Numbered from the stretch's first letter, positions 17,581-24,540 are shown. The stretch: DNA of 34,161 nucleotides from Myxococcales bacterium (GCA_028287115.1 JAQBQF010000169.1:1-34161), one strand, 5' to 3'. The notes: generated by a model not told the origin, from the letters alone. A program made the numbers and translations.

Positions 17581-18137
17581 GATTCGATCTCCCCGGTGGG
17601 CATCACGGAACGCAGGCGAGCCAGCGCGCGGCTGATCCGCTTGCGAGCCGCCGCTTCATCGACCCCGCACGCCACCGCGATCTCGCGATGACTGAGGTCG
17701 GCGACATAACGAAGAACGAGCACGTCGCGCTCGCTCGGCTTGAGCTTCTCGAGACCTTCGCGAATCACGCGCGCACGGCGCCGCGCGGTGAACGCGTCGC
17801 GAGCCTCTTCTTCGATCGGTACCACTTCCAAGATCTCGCGGCCGCGGCGGCGCGTCTCGAGCACGTGCGCGCAGACGTGGCGGGCAATCCCGCACAGCCA
17901 CGCTTTGACGGAGCCTTCACCGCGATAGGTCGGCATCGCGCGATGTGCACGGAGCAACGTCTCCTGCACGGCTTCGTCGGCATCGGCCTTCGATCCGAGC
18001 AGCGCCATGCACAATCTCCCGAGCACGACGTGGTGCGTGCGGGCACAGGTCGTCAGCGCCTCGCGATGCTTGCCCGCCGTGATGAGCTCGACAACGGGGT
18101 CTGTTGCGGGCTCTCCCGTGGTCGCCATGGCGTGCAT
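17577..18137 (-). CDS. ECF-family RNA polymerase sigma factor
   Basis: Region 2 is visible as LCMALLGSKADADEAVQETLLRAHRAMPTYRGEGSVKAWLCGIARH, and region 4 as LEKLKPSERDVLVLRYVADLSHREIAVACGVDEAAARKRISRALARLR, whose helix-turn-helix would read the -35. There is no region 1 or 3, so this is an RpoE-like group 4 sigma factor of about 186 residues. It directs RNA polymerase to a small regulon when released from the anti-sigma fusion encoded just downstream (4-base overlap). Starts at 18167, 18137 and 18128 are all possible; 18137 is preferred because it follows a purine-rich GGGGGGTGA and because ATG 18167 lies inside a 17-base inverted repeat that looks like a control site. Confidence 0.9.
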   Translation of the reverse strand: MHAMATTGEPATDPVVELITAGKHREALTTCARTHHVVLGRLCMALLGSKADADEAVQETLLRAHRAMPTYRGEGSVKAWLCGIARHVCAHVLETRRRGREILEVVPIEEEARDAFTARRRARVIREGLEKLKPSERDVLVLRYVADLSHREIAVACGVDEAAARKRISRALARLRSVMPTGEIES

Positions 18138-18160
18138 GTCACCCCCCACGTGTGCCGGCG

Positions 18161-18177
18161 CGGTCATTTCGTGACCG
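18161..18177. promoter_or_regulatory. Inverted repeat CGGTCA-N5-TGACCG before the sigma gene
   Basis: A perfect 6-base inverted repeat with a 5-base spacer lies 24 bases before the preferred sigma start. The same interval also has AAACC-N5-GGTTT at 18206-18220 and an imperfect ATTCCC/GGGGAT pair at 18222-18238. No TANNNT promoter sits near the gene, so these may be the operator or the sigma factor's own recognition site. Confidence 0.4.
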
Positions 18178-18265
18178 GAATTTGATGTGGAGTTACAAGC
18201 CCTGGAAACCCATCAGGTTTGATTCCCTGCATGGGGATCCAAACGCGCGAGCCTCCACGATCGCG

Positions 18266-20050
18266 CTACCGAATGAAGGCGCGCGTGATCGCAAATGCGA
18301 GGGCCGCCATGATCAACGCACCTACAATCAGCATCCACGGCTGCAGCACGCTCTTGGCCGGTTTCTGAAACCCGGAGACCTGCGGCATCGAAGGGCGCTG
18401 CGGATACACCGGACGGTCGAACGACTCTTGCGCGGTCGGTGTCGCGGCGCGTTCGGGGCGATGCGGCGCGATCGGAGGCCCCCAATAAGGAGCAGGCGCG
18501 ACCGGCGGCGATGGTTGCGGCGGAGGCAGTGGCATCGCGGCCATCGGAACGGGCACCTTCGTAGACGGATTCGGGATCGATTTCGGCGAGGTCATGCCAG
18601 GCAACGCCGAGCGATCATGCACGGTCCCCGGCGGTGGTCCCGGCGTAGGCCCGCGCGCGCGCGAAGGCAGCGGTGGCGGGGCGGTCGGCGGGCCGATGCG
18701 TTGCGGCGGCGGCGTGCGGCGATGGAGCCGCGTCGCTTCCTCGGAGCTGAAGTGCTCGTTCGCCGGCACCTCCGGCCGTGGTGGGGTTGCCGTCGGGCCA
18801 TCGTCGTCGATCGGGAATTGCGCGCGCGTCGGTTCGGCACTCGGCCGGCGGCTGCGCGGATTGATCGGCGGTGCGGCGGCGGTCATCTCGCCGCTGTCGC
18901 GAGACGAGCTGTCTCCACGCAGCATCCGCATCTGATCGCCCGAGAGCTGCGCGAGCCGCGTCTCTTCTTCTTCGAACCGATCGATCACCTCGCGCGCACG
19001 GACGATGCTCGCGTCGTTGTCGCGCGCCGAGAACGCGTCCGCGGTGCGAATCCGAATGACGGTCGCTTCCGACGGCTCGAAGTCGAAGCCGCCCGCCGAC
19101 GACGGCTTCTTCACAGGAATCACCGTCGCGCTCTGGCGCTCGACCTCCTCGGTCGACTCGATGATCTTCGCGAGCTCGGTCGCCGGATCGCCGACCGTCG
19201 CCTCGAGCGAATAGCGCAGCGAGCGCAGCTTCTGCCCGAATTGACCGGCGCTCGCATGCCGGCGCGTCTTGTCCTTCGCGAGCGCGCTCATGATCAACCC
19301 ATCGATCTCCGGTGGGAGCCGTGGATCGATCTCGGTCGGCCGCTGAACCTGCGGCTCGCGAACCGCGCGCAGCGCCGCCATGTCGTCGAGGCCGCTGAAC
19401 AGGCGCCGATTACAGATCAGCTCCCACATCAGGATTCCGACCGAGAACACGTCGCTGCGCGGATCGAGGGTCTCGTTGCGCGCCTGTTCCGGAGAGATGT
19501 AGGCGAACTTGCCGCGCACCGCGCCGCCCTGGGTCGCATCTTGCTCGGCGCGCTTCGCGATCCCGAAGTCCGTCAACTTGACCTCGCCCGCACGCGACAA
19601 CAGGACGTTCGACGGCGACACGTCGCGATGGACGAGCGACATCGACTTGCCCTCCGGCGACCGCGCGGTGTGCGCGTGCTCGAGCGCTTCACAGATCTCG
19701 GCGCCGAGATGGAGCACGAGGTCGAAGGGAATTCGGCGGCGCTTGGTCTCGAGCGCGCGCTGGACCGCGCCGAGATCCTTGCCGTCGACGAACTCCATGA
19801 CGAGGAAGTACTGACCGTCGTCGCCGAGGCCGACGTCGAAGATCTGCACGATGTTGCGGTGCTTGAGCAGCGACAGCACCTTGGCTTCGGCGATCAACAG
19901 CTCGACGAACCGCCTGTCCTGCGACAAATGCGGAAGGATGCGCTTGATGGCAACGGGCTTCTCGAAGCCACCAGCGGCCACGGCCTTGCCGCGGAAGATC
20001 TCCGCCATGCCCCCGACGCCGATACGGTCGAGCAGCTCGTACCGAGTCAC
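18266..20050 (-). CDS. Hanks-type serine/threonine protein kinase, tail-anchored
   Basis: The N-terminal kinase domain (about 1-270) has the glycine loop IGVGGMAEIF, ATP lysine K36 in VAIKRI, Glu55, catalytic HRD at 141-143 (HRDVSPSN), metal-binding DFG at 161-163, and the activation segment GKFAYISPEQ, so it should be active. Residues about 330-570 are a disordered linker rich in Pro, Arg and Ser/Thr (TPPPQRIGPPTAPPPLP, PGPPPGT), and the last 20 residues are one hydrophobic segment followed by AFIR, giving a kinase facing the cytoplasm and held by its C-terminus. The linker Thr in EEATRL and TPP contexts may be phosphorylated. The frame extends to 20086, but GTG 20050 follows a TACATT element and yields a normal start TRYELLDRIG. 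It is divergent from the serine hydrolase. Confidence 0.9.
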   Translation of the reverse strand: MTRYELLDRIGVGGMAEIFRGKAVAAGGFEKPVAIKRILPHLSQDRRFVELLIAEAKVLSLLKHRNIVQIFDVGLGDDGQYFLVMEFVDGKDLGAVQRALETKRRRIPFDLVLHLGAEICEALEHAHTARSPEGKSMSLVHRDVSPSNVLLSRAGEVKLTDFGIAKRAEQDATQGGAVRGKFAYISPEQARNETLDPRSDVFSVGILMWELICNRRLFSGLDDMAALRAVREPQVQRPTEIDPRLPPEIDGLIMSALAKDKTRRHASAGQFGQKLRSLRYSLEATVGDPATELAKIIESTEEVERQSATVIPVKKPSSAGGFDFEPSEATVIRIRTADAFSARDNDASIVRAREVIDRFEEEETRLAQLSGDQMRMLRGDSSSRDSGEMTAAAPPINPRSRRPSAEPTRAQFPIDDDGPTATPPRPEVPANEHFSSEEATRLHRRTPPPQRIGPPTAPPPLPSRARGPTPGPPPGTVHDRSALPGMTSPKSIPNPSTKVPVPMAAMPLPPPQPSPPVAPAPYWGPPIAPHRPERAATPTAQESFDRPVYPQRPSMPQVSGFQKPAKSVLQPWMLIVGALIMAALAFAITRAFIR

Positions 20051-20059
20051 GTGGAGGCC

Positions 20060-20077
20060 AATGTAGCACGCTACGAT
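20060..20077. promoter_or_regulatory. Face-to-face -10 elements of a divergent promoter
   Basis: GTAGC-AC-GCTAC at the centre is an inverted repeat. Its right half extends into TACGAT on the plus strand (20072-20077), 7 bases before ATG 20085. Its left half extends into TACATT on the minus strand (20060-20065), 9 bases before GTG 20050. Both genes would be leaderless or nearly so. Confidence 0.5.
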
Positions 20078-20084
20078 GTCCCGC

Positions 20085-21155
20085 ATGGATCGGATTGCCG
20101 CGTTGGTCGACGAGGCACTGGCACTGGGCTTGGGCTCGGCCGCTGCCGTTTCCGTAGGAGATCGGGGCCACGAGGTGTTCCGGCTCGTTCGAGGCCGCGT
20201 GCGCCGGGTCCCCGATCAGGGGCCACTGATCACCGAGGCTGCGCGATTCGATCTCGCATCTGTCACGAAGCCGATGGCGACGGTCGCACTCGCGATGGTG
20301 CTGGTCGGTGAAGGCCGGCTCGATCTCGAAGCTCCGATCCGCCGGTGGATTCCCGAGGCCCAAAGTTTGGGCACCGTGAGGCAGCTCCTCGGGCACTCGG
20401 CCGGCTGCATGGCACATGTCGAATTCTTTCGCCGACTGCGCGCGGGCGAGCTCGCGGGACAGCCGTCGCCGCGAGAGGCGCTCGTCACGATGGCGGCGAC
20501 CGAGCCGGCGTCGGCGCCGGGCATCGAGCCGGTGTACAGCGACCTCGGCTTCATCATGCTCGGCGCGATCCTCGAGCGCGCCGCCGGGATGCCGCTCGAA
20601 CGCGCGTTCGCCGAGCACGTCGCGGGTCCGCTCGCGATCGCCGCCGGGTACGCGCAGACGCCGATCGAAGATGCGGTCGCGACCGAGCTCGACGACCGCG
20701 GGCTTGTGTGCGGGCTCGTTCACGACGAGAACGCGTACTTCGGTGGTCGCGTCTGCGGGCACGCGGGCCTGTTCGGAACGATCGGAGATGTCGCGGCGTT
20801 CGCGGCGGCGATCGTCGACACGGCGGCCGGGCAGCCTCGCGGCAAGCTCCGCACCGACGTGGTCACCCGGTTCTTCACGGATCCACCGGTCGCGAGCGCG
20901 ACGTGGCGCCTCGGCTGGGATTCACCGTCGGCGGTGCCGGGCGTCTCGCATGCCGGTGATCGATGGCCTCGGATCGGCGCCGTCGGTCACACCGGATTCA
21001 CGGGTACCTCGCTGTGGCTCGATCTGCCACATCGCCGGTGGGTATCTCTGCTGACCAATCGCGTTCATCCGACGCGTCACGGTGGAACCGCGGAGGCGAT
21101 CAAGGCGCTTCGCCGTGCTGTCGCCGATGCGGCGGTCGAAGAGCTCGATCGCTGA
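20085..21155 (+). CDS. Serine hydrolase, beta-lactamase/penicillin-binding family
   Basis: The 356-residue protein belongs to the class C beta-lactamase/esterase family (PF00144). The nucleophile motif is SVTK in DLASVTKPMATVAL, the Tyr motif is YSD in GIEPVYSDLGFIMLG, and the third motif is HTG in IGAVGHTGFTGTSLW, so all three active-site elements are present. Family members are esterases, DD-peptidases or amidases; antibiotic hydrolysis cannot be inferred. No signal peptide is seen, which points to a cytoplasmic esterase-like role. The frame has an earlier ATG at 20076, but that codon lies inside the TACGAT promoter element, so ATG 20085 (MDRIAALVD) is the better start. It is divergent from the kinase. 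Confidence 0.88.
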   Translation: MDRIAALVDEALALGLGSAAAVSVGDRGHEVFRLVRGRVRRVPDQGPLITEAARFDLASVTKPMATVALAMVLVGEGRLDLEAPIRRWIPEAQSLGTVRQLLGHSAGCMAHVEFFRRLRAGELAGQPSPREALVTMAATEPASAPGIEPVYSDLGFIMLGAILERAAGMPLERAFAEHVAGPLAIAAGYAQTPIEDAVATELDDRGLVCGLVHDENAYFGGRVCGHAGLFGTIGDVAAFAAAIVDTAAGQPRGKLRTDVVTRFFTDPPVASATWRLGWDSPSAVPGVSHAGDRWPRIGAVGHTGFTGTSLWLDLPHRRWVSLLTNRVHPTRHGGTAEAIKALRRAVADAAVEELDR

Positions 21156-21161
21156 CGTTCT

Positions 21162-21174
21162 GTCACGGCGTGAC
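21162..21174. promoter_or_regulatory. Inverted repeat GTCACG-G-CGTGAC
   Basis: A perfect 6-base inverted repeat with one central base lies in the 80 bases between the serine hydrolase and the small secreted protein gene. GATAGT at 21195-21200 could be the -10 of the latter with a leader of about 29 bases, which would place this repeat just upstream of the -35. Confidence 0.35.
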
Positions 21175-21235
21175 GTGTTCGCGACAGGCGATCGGATAGT
21201 TGCCGATCGGCGCGGCGCTTGCTCGATGCGGCCGC

Positions 21236-21604
21236 ATGATCAAGATGCTCGCCATCGTCGCCCTCCTCTGCGGCCCCGCTCTCGCCGACACGCCACGCGT
21301 GTCTTCACAACAACCGATCACGATCCTTCTTCAAATCAAATCCGGCAACGACATCCGCGCGCACGAGATCGTCCTCGTCGAGCACGTGTGTGGCCGCAGC
21401 GTCGAGAAGCTTCCGGACCATCAGGACGAGATCAAGATCTGCGCCGAGAGCGATACCGCAGCAGGGGTCAAGCTCTCGATCGATTGGTGGTCGCGTTCGA
21501 ATGACGCCGAGTACCGCAGCGAGTCGACGACGGTGGTCATCCGAGGCTCGAAGTTCGAGCTCGGCCACGGCGGCAGCATGATGCTGAACGTCGCCGTTCA
21601 TTGA
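21236..21604 (+). CDS. Small secreted protein of unknown function, 122 aa
   Basis: The start MIKMLAIVALLCGPALADTP is a cleavable signal peptide with an ALA-D site, so the mature protein of about 104 residues is periplasmic. It has two cysteines (HVCGRS, KICAES) that could pair, and alternating beta-strand-like segments (ITILLQIK, IVLVEHV, VKLSIDWW, TTVVIRG, MMLNVAV), suggesting a small all-beta domain. I recognise no family. A longer frame back to 21200 begins at a TTG and lacks the signal peptide. Unlike most genes here there is no TANNNT next to the start. Confidence 0.7.
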   Translation: MIKMLAIVALLCGPALADTPRVSSQQPITILLQIKSGNDIRAHEIVLVEHVCGRSVEKLPDHQDEIKICAESDTAAGVKLSIDWWSRSNDAEYRSESTTVVIRGSKFELGHGGSMMLNVAVH

Positions 21605-21657
21605 GCGCATCTCATCACCCACTTCCGGCTGCGACCATCGTGGCGTAGGAGATGCGC
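21605..21657. terminator. Inverted repeat flanking a convergent gene junction
   Basis: GCGCATCTC (21605-21613) and GAGATGCGC (21649-21657) are a perfect 9-base inverted repeat that begins directly after the stop of the secreted protein gene and ends one base before the stop of the cysteine protease gene. The 35-base loop is long for a classical terminator. Confidence 0.4.
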
Positions 21658-21658
21658 G

Positions 21659-22597
21659 CTAGCGGCGGCCGTTGGCGCGGCGAGCCTTCGAGCGCGTCGC
21701 GTCCGTCCGCGGATCCGCACCCGGTGCTCCAAACATCGGATCGACTCCGCGATCTGCGCAGCACCAGAGCGAGATCACGATCGCGAGATCGGCGAGCGCG
21801 CGGCGGCTCATCGATGCGGGAATCACGAGACCGTAGGTCTCGGAGACAAACCGCAAGTCGCGCAGCACGCGCGCGACTTCGTCGCGATTGACGTCGCCGT
21901 GCCAGTACACGGCGCGGGTCATCAGGATCTCGGCGTGCCTGCGCAGGAACTCGCCCATCGACAGCGGTTGCGCGATGCGCACCGACGGTGGCTTGCAGAT
22001 CTCGAGGAGATCTTCGAGGTACTCGTTCCAGTGTCGCGCGAGCCGGCGATTTTCGGGGCGGCGGAGAAACTTGACGCGGTCGACCGAAAAGTCCGCTTTG
22101 ACCGTCGTGCGGAACCGCGGGGTCACCGCCATCAAGTCGTAGAGGATCGGCGGCTTGTCCTTGATGTAGTCGACATCGTGGTAGCGCCACCAATTGCGGA
22201 GCTGCGGCCACGTGAGGACCGACAACAAAGGATCGTCGGTCGAGTCGACCACGACGAACCGGCGATCTTCGGCGCGCAGCACCGTGATCCAGTGCGTCCA
22301 TTCCTCGACACACAACAGCACCGGGGTTTGTTCACGCAGATATTTTGTAAGCAATTTGCGCGCGGCTTCGGCGTCGCTCCGGCGCTCGAGCACCAGATCG
22401 CATTCGAATTCGCGCGCGGCGCGGGCGAGTTGGATCTCGTTCGTGCCCGACCACCAGTGCGTGCGAGCGGTCGAAGAGATCTGATTGACATCGACCATCC
22501 GGCCGAGCGCCAACAAGGCGTGCTTCAGCGCGAACGGACCACAGGTCCACTCGTTCGGCTGCGGGTAAAACCCGGGTCCTGCGACGGCCTCGGCCAC
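21659..22597 (-). CDS. C39-like papain-fold cysteine protease
   Basis: The N half has the layout of a C39 / papain-like peptidase: the nucleophile Cys19 in NEWTCGPFALKHALLALG, His102 in EEWTHWITVL and Asp118 in VVVDSTDD, in that order and at normal spacing for the family (Peptidase C39-type domain, about residues 8-130). The C half, about residues 140-312, is helical, rich in Arg and Trp, and unfamiliar to me; it ends in a basic tail KARRANGRR. There is no signal peptide and no ABC transporter nearby, so this is not a bacteriocin export protease; a cytoplasmic maturation protease or amidase is possible. The start is GTG 22597, 6 bases after a TAGAGT element. Confidence 0.78.
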   Translation of the reverse strand: MAEAVAGPGFYPQPNEWTCGPFALKHALLALGRMVDVNQISSTARTHWWSGTNEIQLARAAREFECDLVLERRSDAEAARKLLTKYLREQTPVLLCVEEWTHWITVLRAEDRRFVVVDSTDDPLLSVLTWPQLRNWWRYHDVDYIKDKPPILYDLMAVTPRFRTTVKADFSVDRVKFLRRPENRRLARHWNEYLEDLLEICKPPSVRIAQPLSMGEFLRRHAEILMTRAVYWHGDVNRDEVARVLRDLRFVSETYGLVIPASMSRRALADLAIVISLWCCADRGVDPMFGAPGADPRTDATRSKARRANGRR

Positions 22598-22603
22598 GGG
22601 CGC

Positions 22604-22609
22604 ACTCTA
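22604..22609 (-). promoter_or_regulatory. -10 element of the C39-like protease gene
   Basis: TAGAGT on the minus strand ends exactly 6 bases before GTG 22597, so the message should begin at the GTG. Confidence 0.55.
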
Positions 22610-22684
22610 GCTCAAACCGGCGGTCGCCGGCCCTGACCGAAAGGACTTGCGCATGCCGCGAAAGTGCTCAGACCGCCTGTATTT

Positions 22685-23065
22685 TCAAGCGGTTGGACTA
22701 GGTGAAAGCCATGCCCAACGACGTCCGAATTGTACTGCATCCGGAGGATGAGCCTCGATCATACGGCGCCAGCGGGTCAGGGCGGGACCGTTCTCGGAGC
22801 CGGCTGCCGCGAGCGCGATGGCCGCGGTCACAAAACTTTTCTGATGCTCGAAGTGATCGCGCGTCCACGCGAGGTCCGAAACATCGAGCTCGGAGACGTT
22901 CGTATCGACGCGCTCGTCGAGCCAGGTGACGAGCTCGAGCTCCCAACGCGAGGTCGCGAGCGGCCGGGCGGCTGCGACGGTCTCGCGCAACATCGCGCTC
23001 GCGACGGCGGCCGACACCAAGAATTCGGCGCTTGGCCCGAGACGGTGGTTCGAGAATACGACCAT
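22685..23065 (-). CDS. Hypothetical protein, 126 aa
   Basis: The protein starts MVVFSNHRLGPSAEFLVSAAVASAML and is mainly helical, with a Trp/Asp-rich middle (WELELVTWLDERVD, DLAWTRDHFEHQKSF) and a C-terminal region WRRMIEAHPPDAVQF. No signal, membrane segment or known motif is visible. The frame is open upstream to 23230, but that part is Arg-rich and antisense-like; ATG 23065 has a TAGGGT element 7 bases before it. The protease gene follows 87 bases downstream on the same strand but has its own promoter element. Function unknown. Confidence 0.65.
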   Translation of the reverse strand: MVVFSNHRLGPSAEFLVSAAVASAMLRETVAAARPLATSRWELELVTWLDERVDTNVSELDVSDLAWTRDHFEHQKSFVTAAIALAAAGSENGPALTRWRRMIEAHPPDAVQFGRRWAWLSPSPTA

Positions 23066-23072
23066 CGCCCGC

Positions 23073-23078
23073 ACCCTA
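23073..23078 (-). promoter_or_regulatory. -10 element of the 126-aa hypothetical gene
   Basis: TAGGGT on the minus strand ends 7 bases before ATG 23065. It supports this start over the longer open frame. Confidence 0.5.
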
Positions 23079-23133
23079 GACAATCGGTGTGACAACCGAG
23101 CGTCAGCGCGGTGAGTTGCTTGCGGAGAATCGC

Positions 23134-23880
23134 CTAACGCGTCGGGAGCGGTGGCAACCCGGGCGCCACCACATCGCGACCGAGCCCGCGCTCGACCATG
23201 CCGTCGAGCAGCTTGACGCACGCGAGACACGGGTCGACCGGATCGCCGGGTGCGAACAGCGATGCGGGGCCCTCCGCCGCGAGCCTGATCGCTGCAGGAC
23301 CGAGCAGTGCGAGATCTTCGCGAAGGGCATGCCCATCGAGCGCGCCGGACGGAAGGCCGCGAGCCCGTTCACAATGATCGAGATAGCCGCTGAGCGCGCC
23401 TGCCAGCCCGCACGTGCCTGCGCTGACAAAGCTGTCGAGCCATTCAGCTCGCGATAGCCGATCGATCCAATCGAGCAGGAATACGGTGAAGCTCGGCCGG
23501 ATCGGCTGGATCATCGCCTGCGCCTGGATCCACACCTGTCCGCGCGCCGGACCGTCGAGCGCGAGGAGCGCGGCGTATCCACAGCCGAGGTGGCAGATCG
23601 GAAGCGCACGCGAGTCGGGGAGGTCGATCGCGAACACCGCGGCGCGGTCGGCGCGGAGGAGGCCGTAGTAAGGCCCGATGCCGCCGGCGCCGACGTGCAT
23701 GATGTAGTCGCGATAGTCGTCGGGGAGCGTCGCACCCAGCGCTCGCTCGATCGCGGCGACATCCGCGACCGGCGGCGCGAGCTCGTACCGATGCTGTGCC
23801 GCGCCGAACCGTTTGAGCGAGCGATCCGCCGCGGCCAGGGTCGCGAACGTCTCGCGTAGCGTGGCGAAGAACTCGGTCAC
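23134..23880 (-). CDS. SMI1/KNR4 (SUKH) family protein
   Basis: Residues about 30-160 match the SUKH layout: an opening helix with PPVADVAAIERALGATLPDDYRDYIMHVGAGGIGPYYGLL, the key hydrophobics and Gly of the fold, then a central CHLGCGYAALLAL strand pair and FTVFLLDWIDRL. SUKH proteins are often immunity proteins against toxins, but many are stand-alone. The C-terminal about 60 residues carry CLACVKLLDGMV, a CxxC-like pair (C-L-A-C) that is not part of the SUKH core. The start is GTG at 23880, which overlaps the YjbQ stop as GTGA, so it is the second gene of that message. No toxin gene is visible next to it, so an immunity role is not supported here. Confidence 0.8.
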   Translation of the reverse strand: MTEFFATLRETFATLAAADRSLKRFGAAQHRYELAPPVADVAAIERALGATLPDDYRDYIMHVGAGGIGPYYGLLRADRAAVFAIDLPDSRALPICHLGCGYAALLALDGPARGQVWIQAQAMIQPIRPSFTVFLLDWIDRLSRAEWLDSFVSAGTCGLAGALSGYLDHCERARGLPSGALDGHALREDLALLGPAAIRLAAEGPASLFAPGDPVDPCLACVKLLDGMVERGLGRDVVAPGLPPLPTR

Positions 23881-24293
23881 TCGCCGATCACGGTCACCGA
23901 CACTCTGCGCTCGTGCGGCGCGGTTCGATGCTCCCAGACATAGAGTCCCTGCCAGGTGCCGAGCGCGAGCTTCGCCTGCTCGATCGGCACGCCGATCGAC
24001 GTTTGCGTCAGCACGGTTCGGACGTGTGCCGGCATGTCGTCGTCGCCCTCGGCGTCATGCGTGAAGATGCGATCACCGTCTGGCACGAGCCGCGCCGCGA
24101 ACGCTTCGAGATCGTGCCGCACGCTCGGATCCGCGTTCTCGCAGACGATCAGCGATGCGCTCGTGTGGTGGATGAACAACGTCGCGAGGCCATTGCGAGC
24201 GGCGCTCTGTGCAACGATCGCCGCGACCTCGCGCGTGATGTCGTAGATGCCGCGCCCGCGCGTCGCAACGGTCAGCTCTCCGCGATGGAACAT
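23877..24293 (-). CDS. yjbQ: YjbQ/UPF0047 family protein
   Basis: This is the whole conserved UPF0047 domain at normal length (138 residues). Signature blocks are RGRGIYDITREV, LATLFIHHTSASLIVCENADPSVRHDLEAF, the charged EGDDDMPAHVRTVLTQTSIGVPI and the ending LGTWQGLYVWEHR. The conserved His and Asp residues in HHTSAS, ENADPSV and DDDMPAH probably form the metal and substrate site. The family is annotated as secondary thiamine-phosphate synthase on the basis of work in E. coli; the cellular role is still unclear. It is cytoplasmic. The gene starts at ATG 24293 with a degenerate TACCCC, preceded by TGC, 6 bases upstream, and it is coupled to the SUKH gene by a GTGA overlap. Confidence 0.92.
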   Translation of the reverse strand: MFHRGELTVATRGRGIYDITREVAAIVAQSAARNGLATLFIHHTSASLIVCENADPSVRHDLEAFAARLVPDGDRIFTHDAEGDDDMPAHVRTVLTQTSIGVPIEQAKLALGTWQGLYVWEHRTAPHERRVSVTVIGE

Positions 24294-24299
24294 GCGGGT

Positions 24300-24305
24300 G
24301 GGGTA
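24300..24305 (-). promoter_or_regulatory. Possible -10 element of yjbQ
   Basis: TGCTACCCC on the minus strand places TACCCC 6 bases before ATG 24293. The spacing and the TG-N extension fit the rest of the window, but the final bases are poor. Confidence 0.3.
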
Positions 24306-24317
24306 GCACGAACGCGA

Positions 24318-24540
24318 TCAATGCGCGGGGGGTGTCGTTTCGACGATCCAAGCCCCCGCAGGACACGACGATCAAAAACCGCTCGACGCCGTCGACATCG
24401 TTGGTCGACGGCGTCGCGTCATCGAACCAACCGCGCAGATCGGTGTAGCCGTCGTTGGAGAATCCGATCGAGCCGCCGCGCGTCTGGACGTACACCGTGA
24501 TGTAGGTCGCGGGCAGCGGCACAGCGATCCGACGCCCGTT
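24318..24540 (-). pseudogene. Frameshifted C-terminal remnant of a large extracellular protein
   Basis: Reading the minus strand from about 24522 gives PLPATYITVYVQTRGG, then SIGFSNDGYTDLRGWFDD and NDVDGVERFLIVVS. This closely resembles, from memory, the C-terminal end of a large extracellular protein family whose usual text is VYVKVYAR, then FYKDGYTDLRGRFDYASL, then ERFAILVLSDEHG. The expected ending is visible one frame away: IVETTPPAH followed by TGA at 24318-24320. The shift therefore falls near 24350-24370. There is no start codon or upstream body; the fragment is cut off where the extensin-like gene's promoter begins on the other strand. It is best read as the last 70 or so codons of a decayed gene. 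Confidence 0.55.

Noticed and set aside
18104..20311. A 735-residue open frame on the plus strand opposite the kinase
   Set aside because: Arg-rich, no domain, covers the kinase, its promoter and the start of the serine hydrolase; it is a shadow.
21659..22597. A peptide-bacteriocin export system, from the C39-like protease
   Set aside because: There is no ABC transporter, no membrane domain and no precursor with a double-Gly leader nearby.
23134..23880. A toxin-immunity system around the SUKH gene
   Set aside because: Neither neighbour is a toxin; the upstream gene is the housekeeping-like YjbQ family and the gene downstream is an unrelated small protein with its own promoter.
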